A stretch of DNA of 64,000 nt from Bacillota bacterium. GTDB lineage: Bacteria > Bacillota > Clostridia > Acetivibrionales > DSM-1351. How positions within the stretch are numbered: the first letter of the stretch is position 1; each line of letters opens with the position of its first letter. Location of the stretch: NCBI GenBank assembly GCA_023412275.1, contig JAEYNY010000037.1:1-64000 (forward strand), in the 5' to 3' direction. The position numbers were made by a program, and so were the translations under genes. The notes below the pieces were generated by a model. It worked only from the letters and a program-made list of their open reading frames with translations, was not told where the DNA came from and did not search any database. Positions 54,331 through 62,507 of the stretch are shown piece by piece.

Positions 54331-54714
54331 AAGAACGAAGTATTATTAATTAAGCATCCTCAACGTGGGTGGGAATTTCCTGGAGGCATGGTAGAGCCAG
54401 GTGAAACGTTGCAAGAAGCACTAAAAAGAGAAATTTTTGAGGAAACTGGAGTAAATATTGAAATAACTGGTTTCATAGGGGTATGTAAAAATGTTCAATT
54501 AGATAGTGTTGCAATTGATTTTTGTTGTAAATATATTTCAGGGAAGCCGACACCGAGCAATGAAAGTTTAAAGGTTGAATGGTTTCCTATAGATAAAGTT
54601 GTAGGAATGATGGCAAATCCTTTATATGAAAAGCGTATGCAAAATATGGTTTCCCAAAGAATCATCCTATTACATTCATTCAATAATCTGCGGTTTTTTC
54701 ATATCCGAATGTGA
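54331..54714 (+). pseudogene. Nudix hydrolase fragment, truncated at both ends
   Basis: The Nudix box is intact (GGMVEPGETLQEALKREI continuing into FEETGV), and KHPQRGWEFP lies before it in frame. But the frame is closed by TAA at 54328-54330, and no start or first beta strands are present. The last 15-20 codons run into the dispersed terminator-like repeat, so the natural C-terminus is also lost. Probably non-functional; the ATG at 54388 lies inside the Nudix box. Confidence 0.7.
54672..54705 (+). repeat. Dispersed terminator-like repeat, copy 1 (partial)
   Basis: Contains ATTCATTCAATAATCTGCGG, then TTTTTTCATATCCG. It matches the core of the copies at 57053, 60112 and 61711 but lacks the left stem arm. 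Confidence 0.6.
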
Positions 54715-54755
54715 TTGCTCCAATTTAATTATTCATAAAAGTAGGAGGACTAGCG

Positions 54756-55229
54756 ATGAATGCAAGAATGGCAAATCGTAATGATGTTGATACGCTTATA
54801 AAGGTTAGGTTTGATTATTTCGCTGCTGAAAAATTGGAAATAGATGATGATAAGAGAAATTTGATTGGTTCTCAATTAAAAGAGTATTACTCAAAACACT
54901 TGAATCTTGATTTTTTTGCTGCTTTTATTGAAGATGATAGTGGAAATATTGTATCTACAGCATTCTTAGTAATTTTTGAAAAGCCTGCAAATTTATCCTG
55001 GACAACAGGCAAAACTGGAATGATTCTCAATGTTCACACTTATCCTAAATACCGTAAAATGGGATATGCCACAAAGACAATGAATTTACTGATTCAAGAG
55101 GCAAAAAATCAAGATTTATCTTATATTGAACTATCGGCATCAGAATTAGGAAAACCATTATATAAAAAGTTAGGTTTTCAAGAATTTGAACCTTCTCATT
55201 TTACAGAAATGAAAATGTATTTGCTCTAA
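54756..55229 (+). CDS. GNAT-family N-acetyltransferase
   Basis: 157 aa; TAGGAGGACTAGCG before ATG. The acetyl-CoA loop is recognisable (VHTYPKYRKMGYATKTMNLL, the Q/RxxGxG/A-type motif A), followed by IELSASELGKPLYKKLGF. It transfers an acetyl group to an unknown amine. A single-gene unit within the patchwork region. Confidence 0.87.
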   Translation: MNARMANRNDVDTLIKVRFDYFAAEKLEIDDDKRNLIGSQLKEYYSKHLNLDFFAAFIEDDSGNIVSTAFLVIFEKPANLSWTTGKTGMILNVHTYPKYRKMGYATKTMNLLIQEAKNQDLSYIELSASELGKPLYKKLGFQEFEPSHFTEMKMYLL

Positions 55230-55315
55230 CTATTGAAGTGCTCTATTATAGATAATTTCAAAGTTAATTAAATCCATATATAGTTATAGTGTAACAAGAT
55301 GGGGAGTGAGAATAA

Positions 55316-55531
55316 TGGCTGAGGTTATAAAAGCATATAAACAGACTGTTCCAGCAATGAGGTTCATAGGTAAGAAATAAATGTTCCCGGAAATTAATGG
55401 ATGAGGGATTTAACATTATACCAGATGCGAATAACGCATGGTGGTTCTTTGAGAGATATTGTTCTCCAAGATTTACAAACCCTGACTATCAAGGGAATAT
55501 AATACTTGATATTTGCCATTTTATTAAATGA
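55316..55531 (+). pseudogene. Internally deleted GyrI-like gene
   Basis: The start is preserved behind GGGGAGTGAGAATA: MAEVIKAYKQTVPAMRFIGK, then a stop. After a gap the C-terminal end survives in frame (NAWWFFERYCSPRFT, GNIILDICHF, stop at 55531), matching the end of GyrI-like proteins such as the intact gene at 39697. The middle, about 100 codons, is gone. Confidence 0.75.
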
Positions 55532-55535
55532 TATG
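55431..55535 (+). repeat. Direct repeat with 57832-57936
   Basis: About 105 bp nearly identical to 57832-57936 (from ATAACGCATGG to AAATGATAT). Both copies hold the 3' end of a GyrI-like gene; a duplication 2.4 kb apart. Confidence 0.85.
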
Positions 55536-55565
55536 CATGATAAATATAAAATGCTACCGTAGGAA

Positions 55566-55594
55566 TATTCCAGTTATAGTATTATTTGTAATAA
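55566..55594 (+). promoter_or_regulatory. Remnant of the repeated promoter element, copy B
   Basis: ATTCCAGTTATAGTATTATT followed by TGTAATAAA. The -10 (TAGTAT) and downstream part match the other copies; the TTGACA is replaced. Lies 60-90 bp before the methyltransferase start. Confidence 0.45.
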
Positions 55595-55654
55595 ATTTAC
55601 TTGAATTGGAAATTGCATAAGTTCTGCTACTTATAATTAAAAAGGGGGCTTAAA

Positions 55655-56313
55655 ATGAAAAAAACGAAGAATTTTTTAATGAAGAAGCTTCAAATCATGA
55701 TGATATATTTGTTCGGAATATAGGTCTGACAGAGTTTTATGATGAGTTTGAACATCAGATACAAAAGTGTGCTAGGAAAAGTAATATTTTAGTATTAGGA
55801 TGTGGAACAGGATTAGAAATTGAACGAATAAAAAGTAGTGCGAAAGTAACAGCCATTGATATTGCCGAAAAAATGCTAGATGAGTTAAGAAAAAAGAAGT
55901 TACATAAGGACTTGATTTTAACAACAGTATGTGGTTCGTTACTTGAACTGGATTATGGCATTGAAACATATGATTTAGTTTTAAGCTGTTATGTAATGCA
56001 CCATTTTAATGAGGAACAGAAAAGTAGAATCTATTGTAAAATATATGGCTGCCTTACTGAAGGTGGAACATTTATAAATGGGGACATAATGGAAAAAAGT
56101 TATGTAGATGAACAAATACGATTAAAAGATGCTGAACAAGTATATTCTGAAAGAGAGCTTCCATTTGCAAGTTTACATATAGATGTTCCTTTTTGCATTG
56201 AGCATGAAATGGAGGTATTAAAGAAGGTAGGATTTTATGATATTGTGTTAGAAAAGGAATGGAGTACTACAAAACTATATCGAGCTACTAAGAAAAGAGA
56301 TAAAGAGATTTAA
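55655..56313 (+). pseudogene. SAM methyltransferase gene with a frameshift in an A7 tract
   Basis: A good start (GGGGG then ATG 55655) is followed by seven A; one more A would put it in frame with an open reading frame giving KKNEEFFNEEASN, then ILVLGCGTGLE (SAM motif I), VTAIDIAEKM and YVMHHF. As written, the start frame stops after about 22 codons. It is either a point-deletion pseudogene, a gene expressed by slippage, or a sequencing error. The intact protein would be about 219 aa, a class I methyltransferase of unknown substrate. Confidence 0.75.
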
Positions 56314-56407
56314 TAAATTTGTAGATACATGGGTTTGGAACGGTATCGCTAAAGTTATATACTAATAATAGATTACAACGACAATTTTGATTGAAGAATG
56401 GAGAAAT

Positions 56408-57037
56408 ATGAAAGCAGATAATAATACATCCATAATTTATTGGCTTGGGGGTTCAACTTGTGCTGGAAAGACAACAATTTCAAATATTCTTTCAGAGAAA
56501 TATGGATTCATTGTATATCACTGTGATGAATATTTGGGAAAGCATATCGAAAAATCAAATGCTCAAGAGCATCCAAATCTAAACCGAGTAAGTAAAATTA
56601 GTTGGAATGATATTCTTAGTATGAAAGTTGAGGAATATTTGAAATGGACAATCGGTTTATTCAAAGAAGAATTTAAAATGATTTTAGACGATTTGTATAA
56701 GCTCTCTGACGGTAAACCTATTCTTGTAGAAGGTGTAGGTTTGCTTCCTGAACTTATAAATAAGGAAATTTCTGATATTAACCATGCTATATGGATAGTA
56801 GCCGATGAATTATTCTACAAAATGCATCAAATAGAAAGAAAGGAATTGTTTGAAAGAATAAAAGAATGCTCAAACCCAGAACAGGCGTTGGAGAATTATA
56901 CAAATTACGATTTAGCAATGGGTAGATATATTATTAATGATGCAAAAAGGCTTGGGTTAAATGCAATTGAAATAGGGAATGATTGTGAAATAATAAAAAA
57001 TATAGAAACCATTTCTTCATATTTCAAATTAGTTTAA
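56408..57037 (+). CDS. P-loop kinase-like nucleotide-binding protein
   Basis: About 209 aa from ATG 56408 (GGAG 5 bp upstream; TTG 56387 would be an alternative). Walker A is GGSTCAGKTT near residue 14, and a later acidic strand is ILVEGVGLLPEL. The pattern is that of small-molecule kinases of the AAA_33/zeta-toxin-like group. Substrate unknown. It lies 94 bp after the methyltransferase, and the dispersed repeat follows it. Confidence 0.75.
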   Translation: MKADNNTSIIYWLGGSTCAGKTTISNILSEKYGFIVYHCDEYLGKHIEKSNAQEHPNLNRVSKISWNDILSMKVEEYLKWTIGLFKEEFKMILDDLYKLSDGKPILVEGVGLLPELINKEISDINHAIWIVADELFYKMHQIERKELFERIKECSNPEQALENYTNYDLAMGRYIINDAKRLGLNAIEIGNDCEIIKNIETISSYFKLV

Positions 57038-57052
57038 GATCGTTACACAATG

Positions 57053-57150
57053 TTTATATATCAAAAACCAGTATATTACCGCACATTCAATTAACTGAAC
57101 TACGGTTTTTTCATATCCGCATTCGGGCACAAAATGAATAGATTGTGTAA
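57053..57150 (+). repeat. Dispersed terminator-like repeat, copy 2
   Basis: Runs from TGTTTATATATCAAAAACCA through ATTACCGCACATTCA, TTTTTTCATATCCG and GGGCACAAAATGAATAGATT. It shares almost 100 bp with the copy at 61711. The centre can act as a terminator: CCG(C)A...T(A)CGG then T6. Confidence 0.8.
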
Positions 57151-57236
57151 TACCTATTATCTATTTTTGAACATAATACACTGTTGTCGTGTTTGATATG
57201 ACATAATGAAAGCAATCACAAATAGGAGGCGAAATA

Positions 57237-57647
57237 ATGAATGGCATGAATGTTAATGTTGGTGTATGTTTGTTTGTTGAAGACATAGAAAAAATGGTTT
57301 CGTTTTATAGAAATATCATGGAATTTGAAACCGATTGGGACGGTGGGTTATTTGCTGAGTTTAAAACAAAAAGTGGTCCGTTGTCCCTATTCATGTATGA
57401 CAGAAGAGCTTTCGCAGAAGCAGTGGGGGAGCCCTATTACTCTCGGAAAGGAATAAACTTGACAATGGAAATAGGTATTTGGCTGCATACATTCTCTGAA
57501 GTTGACAGAGAATACGAGCGCTTAACGGCACTTGGAATAAAGTCATTTTCTGGAGCACCTAAAACCTTTCCGTTTGGTATCAGAAACTTTTATGTTGCGG
57601 ACCCTGAAGGCAATCTACTTGAAATTGGAAGTTGGGGAAAAGTGTAA
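57237..57647 (+). CDS. VOC (glyoxalase-like) family protein
   Basis: 136 aa; AGGAGG 8 bp before ATG. Same pattern and clear paralogy to the gene at 47795 (FVEDIEKMVSFYRNIMEFE, MEIGIWL, FYVADPEGNLLEIG). Probably a small-molecule-binding resistance or lyase-type protein. The next, broken gene overlaps its end. Confidence 0.85.
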   Translation: MNGMNVNVGVCLFVEDIEKMVSFYRNIMEFETDWDGGLFAEFKTKSGPLSLFMYDRRAFAEAVGEPYYSRKGINLTMEIGIWLHTFSEVDREYERLTALGIKSFSGAPKTFPFGIRNFYVADPEGNLLEIGSWGKV

Positions 57648-57931
57648 CAAGATGGATTCTAATAAATTATGATGAAATTACGAACTATATTGGGTTGATG
57701 CGTTGGAAGGACGGGCAACTGTTTGAATACTGGATAGGTTTATTTACTCCAGAAACAACCCTAGCTCCTGATGGATTTGAATATGTTGATTTCCCTGAAC
57801 GTCAATTGGGTGTTTGTTGGGTTTATGGAAAATAACGCATGGTGGTTCTTTGAGAGATATTGTTCTACAAGATTTACAAGCCCTGACTATCAAGGAAATA
57901 TAATACTTGATATTTGCCATTTTATTAAATG
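57632..57931 (+). pseudogene. Frameshifted, shortened GyrI-like gene
   Basis: One frame gives the domain middle (WKDGQLFEYWIGLF, then PDGFEYVDFPERQLGVCWVY) and stops at 57835. The last 30 residues (NNAWWFFERYCSTRFT, GNIILDICHF) continue in another frame to 57931. About 40 residues usually found between these parts are missing. The 3' part duplicates 55431-55535. Confidence 0.75.
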
Positions 57932-57936
57932 ATATA
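57832..57936 (+). repeat. Direct repeat with 55431-55535
   Basis: Second copy of the 105-bp GyrI-gene 3' end; only a few base differences. Confidence 0.85.
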
Positions 57937-58023
57937 AGCTAGATAATTTAATAATTTAAAAGGATCAACTATTTAAATAGACGTAAGTTTAATATGGCTC
58001 TAATGCATGATAATTATAACATA

Positions 58024-58058
58024 TTACCGCACATTCAGTTAAACGGATGTGCTTTTTA
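58024..58058 (+). repeat. Dispersed terminator-like repeat, copy 5 (diverged)
   Basis: Starts TTACCGCACATTCA like the others, but the right arm is ATGTGC (58047-58052) followed by TTTTT, so the hairpin is kept while the sequence has drifted. Confidence 0.55.
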
Positions 58059-58119
58059 GTACCATAAAAGTGTAAGTGTTAAACCATTTATAATGGCTTA
58101 AACATTTGCACTTATTTTT

Positions 58120-58315
58120 TTATAATAAGGGTGTAATTGGTCTGGCGAGGTGCTTTTTGGGTTAACCACACCCGACAATAAAACTGTTAGCCATCCCTTA
58201 TTATAAACATTCGGTTAAGCAGGTTGAGACCATATAGGCTTTCGTGTAACTAACTAAAATGAATCGTAATAAGTGTAGATGGACAACAATTACAGAAATA
58301 TTTTGGAGGTTACAT
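58120..58315 (+). ncRNA. Candidate bridge RNA region of the IS110 element
   Basis: The non-coding stretch before the transposase can fold: TTATAATAAGGG (58120-58131) pairs perfectly with CCCTTATTATAA (58195-58206), enclosing GGGTGT...ACACCC. IS110-group elements encode their bridge (seek) RNA in this position, and its loops pair with target and donor DNA. The function is inferred from family, position and fold only. Confidence 0.45.
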
Positions 58316-59512
58316 ATGATAAGTGTAGGCATTGATGTTTCAAAGGGAAAAAGTACGGTATGTATCTTAAAACCTTATGGAGAGATTTTAAGTTCGCCTT
58401 TTGAGATTCTCCATAGGGAAAGCGATTTATCGGAATTGGTAACAATGTTGCAGCGATTTGATGAAGAGGTACGGGTGGTAATTGAAGCTACAGGAGCATA
58501 TCACTTACCTGTACTTAGCCAACTAAAAGAAAATGATTTGTATGTATCTGTAATTAATCCTTTTCTTATGAAGGAGTATCGATGCAAAGGATTGCGTAAG
58601 GCAAAGACAGATCGTCTTGATGCTAAACTGATAGCGAATTATGGCATTGATAATTGGTACCATCTTGAAAACTATGAAGTTAGTGAAGAAACATACCAGG
58701 AACTAAAGTTATTAGGAAGACAGTATGCGCACTATATGAGAATGAGGATAGAAAGCGTTCTTGTGCTCACAAATATGTTGGATTATACAATGCCAGGAAT
58801 TAAGTCATTATTAAAAGGCTGGCAGGAGGGTACCGGAAAGGATAAATTGGCTGACTTTGTAGAAGAATATTGGCACTATGACAATATCACAAAGAAAAGT
58901 GAAAATCAGTTTGTAAATAGCTATCTGAAATGGGCAGAAAAGAAAGGATACCATCAGAGCAAAGTAAAAGCTGTAAAGATTTATACTATGGCTAAGGAGG
59001 GTATCCCGACTTTATCATCCAGTACCCCATCGACCAAAATGTTAGTACTGGAAGCTGTTCGAGTTCTACGTGAAGTAGATAATACTCTTAAAACGATTTT
59101 AACACAGATGAAAGAATTAGCAAGAAGTCTGAAAGAATACTCGGTTGTCAGAGCAATGGGAGGAGTAGGTGAAGTCCTGGCACCAAAACTGATAGCAGAG
59201 ATCGGTGATGTACGACGCTTTCATAGTGGGAAAGCTTTGATTGCATATGCGGGTATAGATGCCCCACCTTATCAATCAGGGCAATTTGTTGGAACTAATC
59301 GACACATATCAAAGAGAGGTTCTTCAATGCTACGCAAAGTAGGATATGAAACAATGAGATGCTTAAAGACAACAAAGAATGTAGAAGATTCGGTATATCA
59401 ATTTATAATTAAGAAAGAGAATGAAGGAAAGCCAAAGAAAGTAGCCAAGATGGCGGGGCTAAACAAATTTCTGCGTATTTACTACGCAAGAGTAAAAGAA
59501 GTATATCAGTAG
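58316..59512 (+). CDS. IS110-family transposase (DEDD RuvC-like/serine recombinase)
   Basis: 398 aa from ATG 58316 (TTGGAGG upstream). The N-terminal DEDD domain is visible: SVGIDVSKGK, VIEATGAYH, KTDRLDAKLIA. The C-terminal Tnp_IS110 domain with the conserved serine is also present (AYAGIDAPPYQSG, HISKRGSSMLRKVGY). Length and motifs look intact, so the element may be active. It catalyses RNA-guided recombination between donor ends and target DNA. Confidence 0.93.
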   Translation: MISVGIDVSKGKSTVCILKPYGEILSSPFEILHRESDLSELVTMLQRFDEEVRVVIEATGAYHLPVLSQLKENDLYVSVINPFLMKEYRCKGLRKAKTDRLDAKLIANYGIDNWYHLENYEVSEETYQELKLLGRQYAHYMRMRIESVLVLTNMLDYTMPGIKSLLKGWQEGTGKDKLADFVEEYWHYDNITKKSENQFVNSYLKWAEKKGYHQSKVKAVKIYTMAKEGIPTLSSSTPSTKMLVLEAVRVLREVDNTLKTILTQMKELARSLKEYSVVRAMGGVGEVLAPKLIAEIGDVRRFHSGKALIAYAGIDAPPYQSGQFVGTNRHISKRGSSMLRKVGYETMRCLKTTKNVEDSVYQFIIKKENEGKPKKVAKMAGLNKFLRIYYARVKEVYQ

Positions 59513-59754
59513 AAATATATTCAGTAAAGCAGACAGACCAGAGAATTTAGCTGGTCTTGTTAGCATGTTCAAAAATATCATAATGAAAGAATCAAAAAAG
59601 TATTGACTTTTGTTAGCAGGTTTTATTGCACAAAATAAGTCTATCACCAACATAATGATCTTTGGAAACTGAATAGTGCGGTAGTATTGAAGTAATAACA
59701 GACTTATGATAGAGTATTATTTAATATTTTAGTCTTTTTCTGAAGGAGGAGCTT

Positions 59755-60087
59755 ATGAGTCGGGGATTGGAAGCCGTTTATAAGTTGCAAAAAATAGATG
59801 ACAGAAAAGCTATTTATGCTTATTCAGGCGACGATTTTAGTTTCCCGTACGATAGAGACAAGTCGTTAGCGTATGATGGACGAATAGAGGTATTGTTATC
59901 TGTTTTTGAAAACGAATTTTCTTATGACTTATTTATGTTAGGAGAAGTAAAAGTAACAAAAGACTGCTATCATGCTCAAAATAATAATGATGGGATAGAT
60001 ATATTAGCTTTGTTTACAATAAGAAATATTTATAGAAAGTATAAAGAAACTAACGAGATTCCACTAGAGGGACATTGGATTGTATAG
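59755..60087 (+). CDS. Hypothetical 110-aa protein
   Basis: AAGGAGGAGCTT precedes ATG, so translation is likely. Soluble, mixed alpha/beta, with YDLFMLGEVKVTKDCYHAQN in the middle and an acidic NNNDGIDIL stretch. No family recognised. It is a single gene followed directly by the dispersed repeat. Confidence 0.6.
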   Translation: MSRGLEAVYKLQKIDDRKAIYAYSGDDFSFPYDRDKSLAYDGRIEVLLSVFENEFSYDLFMLGEVKVTKDCYHAQNNNDGIDILALFTIRNIYRKYKETNEIPLEGHWIV

Positions 60088-60111
60088 AGTAGAAAACTGA
60101 TATTGAATTGC

Positions 60112-60177
60112 TACCGCACATTCATTTAATGATCTGCGGTTTTTTCATATCCGCGTTCGGGCACAAAATGAATATAA
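60112..60177 (+). repeat. Dispersed terminator-like repeat, copy 4
   Basis: ACCGCACATTCATTTAATGA, TCTGCGG, six T, CATATCCGCGTTCGGGCACA, AAATGAATA. The hairpin ACCGCA...TGCGGT plus T6 is a good terminator for the 110-aa gene. The outer ATTCATTT/AAATGAAT pair makes a second, longer inverted repeat. Confidence 0.8.
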
Positions 60178-60231
60178 TGCGCACTAACTATCAGAACTAA
60201 ACGGAACGCAAAGGAAAGGCGGGTAAGCAAA

Positions 60232-60411
60232 ATGGGCAATAAAATTGATAGGGCTGCATTTGACTTGATTGAAGTGGCAAAGTACGTGGGTGTATCGGAT
60301 AAGAACGGCAGGAAGATGTTAAAAGAGGGCGTAATACAGTGCGTACAGTATGGAGGCCGGACGTTTATACCAAAGGTTGAAGTGGATAGGTTTTTGAGGG
60401 GTGGCAAATGA
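60232..60411 (+). CDS. Excisionase-like small DNA-binding protein
   Basis: 59 aa, ATG 60232 to TGA 60411, with GGCGGG upstream. The sequence follows the helix-turn-helix/wing plan of excisionases: LIEVAKYVGVSDKNGRKMLK, then GGRTFIPKVEVDRFLR. Its base composition is clearly more GC-rich than its neighbours, suggesting transfer. No integrase lies nearby, so it is probably left over from an integrated element. Confidence 0.7.
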   Translation: MGNKIDRAAFDLIEVAKYVGVSDKNGRKMLKEGVIQCVQYGGRTFIPKVEVDRFLRGGK

Positions 60412-60517
60412 AAACAGACCATAAAAAATTCACTAAAGGGTAAAAAACGTAATAGTGAAGTGAAAGTAGTCTATCTTCACTATTACATTACAGAGTGAGT
60501 AAGACTTTATTAATATA

Positions 60518-61057
60518 TTATAGCGCCGCCCATTTGTATGATTGAACTTCAATAATGTCTGGTATTGGAACAGATACAGGTATAAATCTACCATTACCAT
60601 CATAGGCATCTAAAGTTATTGAGTTCTTGTAACAAATTTTCAAAATGCCGCCATATAAACAGTTTCCATTTAAATCTTTGTGACCTGGACAACCTGGATA
60701 TTTTTTATTTGGACGACAAATAAGAGAGATACTTCCTCCTTGGTTACTGCTTAATTCTTTAATATTTAGTTTAGTTTTTCCATAGGCATATTCAATATAA
60801 TAAATATCATGTTTAAAGATTTTTACTTTGGTCATACCACCCTTACGCGCATCATATGCCCATATGATTATTGAATCATTCGTTAAAGTTAGCAGATTTC
60901 CTTCGTAAAATAAGGAGCCCTGCCAAGTAGGTTTTTTAACCTGGATACGAAGGCCTTTATTCTTGTAAGAGGCTAAATCACTCCAGGGTCTATATGGTAC
61001 ATTAAAAAATGTAGAAAATTGCATAGGTGAATAATAGAGGAGATTTTGAACAATCAA
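60518..61057 (-). CDS. Hypothetical 179-aa protein
   Basis: TTG 61057 is chosen because CAGGAG lies 9 bp upstream; the GTG at 61066 abuts that site. Contains a possible small metal or disulfide motif (CRPNKKYPGCPGH, then GNCLYGG) and ends in IPDIIEVQSYKWAAL. The rest is beta-rich. No family recognised. Confidence 0.6.
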   Translation of the reverse strand: MIVQNLLYYSPMQFSTFFNVPYRPWSDLASYKNKGLRIQVKKPTWQGSLFYEGNLLTLTNDSIIIWAYDARKGGMTKVKIFKHDIYYIEYAYGKTKLNIKELSSNQGGSISLICRPNKKYPGCPGHKDLNGNCLYGGILKICYKNSITLDAYDGNGRFIPVSVPIPDIIEVQSYKWAAL

Positions 61058-61234
61058 TTGAATCACTCCTGACTTAACAAATTATATTACATATTATGAA
61101 AGATAAATTTATTATGTTAACAAGAATAGTACTCTATCAGATAATAAACAACTGGATCACTTTGAGATTTAGTACGCAATATTAGTCTAATGTGTTCTAA
61201 TTTGAACACTGAATAGGGTGGTAAGGAGTGAGAC

Positions 61235-61263
61235 TTGACATAGAAATGTTCCAGATATAGTAT
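61235..61263 (+). promoter_or_regulatory. Repeated promoter element, copy C
   Basis: TTGACA (61235-61240), a 17-bp spacer ending TTCCAGATA, TAGTAT (61258-61263), then TATTTGTAACAAA. About 75 bp before the 111-aa membrane protein start. Confidence 0.75.
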
Positions 61264-61338
61264 TATTTGTAACAAATGATTTGAATTTAGATTATTTATA
61301 TATGGCGACGTAAGATCGGTTAGAAAGGAGATAATTGA

Positions 61339-61674
61339 TTGAGAGATACATCATCTCGAAACAAAATAATTACCCTAATTATTGTGATTTTATTCTTATT
61401 ATCTTTTGCAGGATTATATGTTTATGGTTCATTTTATACAACAACAGGATATTGTGATATAAAATATAAGCAAATAGAAAATAATAAGTGCTATATTTTT
61501 GCCCGAAATGGAAATAAAAATATAAGATTAGAATGCAACAAAGATGATTATGAAAAGATTACTGTTGATAGCTATTTAGCATATGGTATTTCATACAAAT
61601 GGAGTACACTTTCCCCAAATAGAGGCAAACTATTGTATATTAATTTTAATGACGTTATTGACAATAGGCATTAG
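61339..61674 (+). CDS. Small membrane-anchored protein
   Basis: 111 aa from TTG 61339 (AAAGGAG 8 bp upstream). One N-terminal hydrophobic segment (IITLIIVILFLLSFAGLYVY), then a soluble beta-rich part with three Cys residues (YCDIKY, KCYIF, LECNKDDYEK), OB-like in feel. Function unknown. Flanked by the repeated promoter and the dispersed repeat. Confidence 0.55.
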   Translation: MRDTSSRNKIITLIIVILFLLSFAGLYVYGSFYTTTGYCDIKYKQIENNKCYIFARNGNKNIRLECNKDDYEKITVDSYLAYGISYKWSTLSPNRGKLLYINFNDVIDNRH

Positions 61675-61710
61675 CCACTTACAATTAAGATATTATGTTG
61701 AGTTAATGAA

Positions 61711-61807
61711 CAATGTTTATATATCAAAAACCAGTATATTACCGCACATTCATTTAATGATCTGCGGTTTTTTCATCCCCGCGTTCGGGCACAAAATGAA
61801 TAGATTA
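61711..61807 (+). repeat. Dispersed terminator-like repeat, copy 3
   Basis: About 97 bp matching copy 2: CAATGTTTATATATC, ACCGCACATTCATTTAATGA, TCTGCGG with T6, CCCCGCGTTCGGGCAC, AAAATGAATAGATTA. Acts as a terminator after the 111-aa gene. Confidence 0.85.
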
Positions 61808-61829
61808 CGAACAAAGCTTATTAATTAAG

Positions 61830-61932
61830 CGGTATGATAATATTTCGGAGTTATTAATGAATTTGATTGTGTAGAATTTTACGTTTCAAATATAGATGAT
61901 GGTATTAATCACTACTGAATAGTCTGGGTAAA
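61830..61932 (+). pseudogene. 5' remnant of a VOC-family gene
   Basis: About 100 bp matching the leader and first 30 codons of the VOC gene at 62508. The start is ATT instead of ATG, a 2-bp insertion shifts the frame, and the peptide DCVEFYVSNIDDGINHY then stops. Cut off by the convergent DUF1259 gene. Confidence 0.7.
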
Positions 61933-61935
61933 AAT

Positions 61936-62322
61936 TCATTCAATTGAACTTAAAATATAAGCTACTTTGTTTGCAAATGTCCGCGGCTCCATTAGTGCCT
62001 CAAAATGCACATAAATGAGATGTGGTTGATCCCCAAGCCAATGGTTATGAATAGCACTTACAGTAATACCTTGATTGTATAGAGAACTAACAATATAGGG
62101 AACTTCATTTTCCAGTAGAACAATATCTCCTGTAATTAATGATTTGCCCGGTTCTGTAGATTGCTCAAAGGAATACATATTGCCTGTATGTAGTTGGTTC
62201 CCCAGTAGCTTAACATTAAGATTTTTACGATCGCTGGATACTGTACATACATTATTTTTTATCTTACCATTATCTTTTAGGATATTAGCAAGTTCATAAC
62301 ATAGCATATCATTCATAGCCAT
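61936..62322 (-). CDS. DUF1259-like protein
   Basis: 128 aa; GGAG 7 bp before ATG. The C-terminal half has the family pattern (ITGDIVLLENEV, AIHNHWLGDQPHLIYVHFEA) with conserved His residues that could bind metal or a small ligand. Function unknown. It is the only - strand member between two copies of a VOC gene. Confidence 0.75.
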   Translation of the reverse strand: MAMNDMLCYELANILKDNGKIKNNVCTVSSDRKNLNVKLLGNQLHTGNMYSFEQSTEPGKSLITGDIVLLENEVPYIVSSLYNQGITVSAIHNHWLGDQPHLIYVHFEALMEPRTFANKVAYILSSIE

Positions 62323-62425
62323 AAAATAACTCCGAATATTTTTTTATACTATATATTATGACTAAACTGTCACGAGTGTTACGTTTTCCAATCCAACCCA
62401 TTTGTGAAGAACGGCCGGTTGAAAC

Positions 62426-62454
62426 TTGACTTATAAACTTGCCATATGTAGTAT
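62426..62454 (+). promoter_or_regulatory. Repeated promoter element, copy D
   Basis: TTGACT (62426-62431), a 17-bp spacer, TAGTAT (62449-62454), TATTTGTAA. About 55 bp before the VOC gene start. Confidence 0.7.
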
Positions 62455-62507
62455 TATTTGTAAATGAATAATTATTGGTATCGTTTAGAATTGAGGGGTA
62501 TGATAAT

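Larger units (their letters stand above)
58081..59640 (+). mobile_element. IS110-family insertion sequence (ends approximate)
   Basis: Contains the transposase at 58316-59512, an upstream non-coding segment of about 235 bp with a 12-bp inverted repeat, and a downstream segment with a 7-bp hairpin (AGACCAG 59535-59541 with CTGGTCT 59551-59557). IS110 elements lack terminal inverted repeats and usually make no target duplication, so I cannot set the exact ends. Confidence 0.6.

Noticed and set aside
60126..60422. 98-aa reading frame on the - strand
   Set aside because: It is a shadow of the excisionase-like gene and the dispersed repeat, without a ribosome site.
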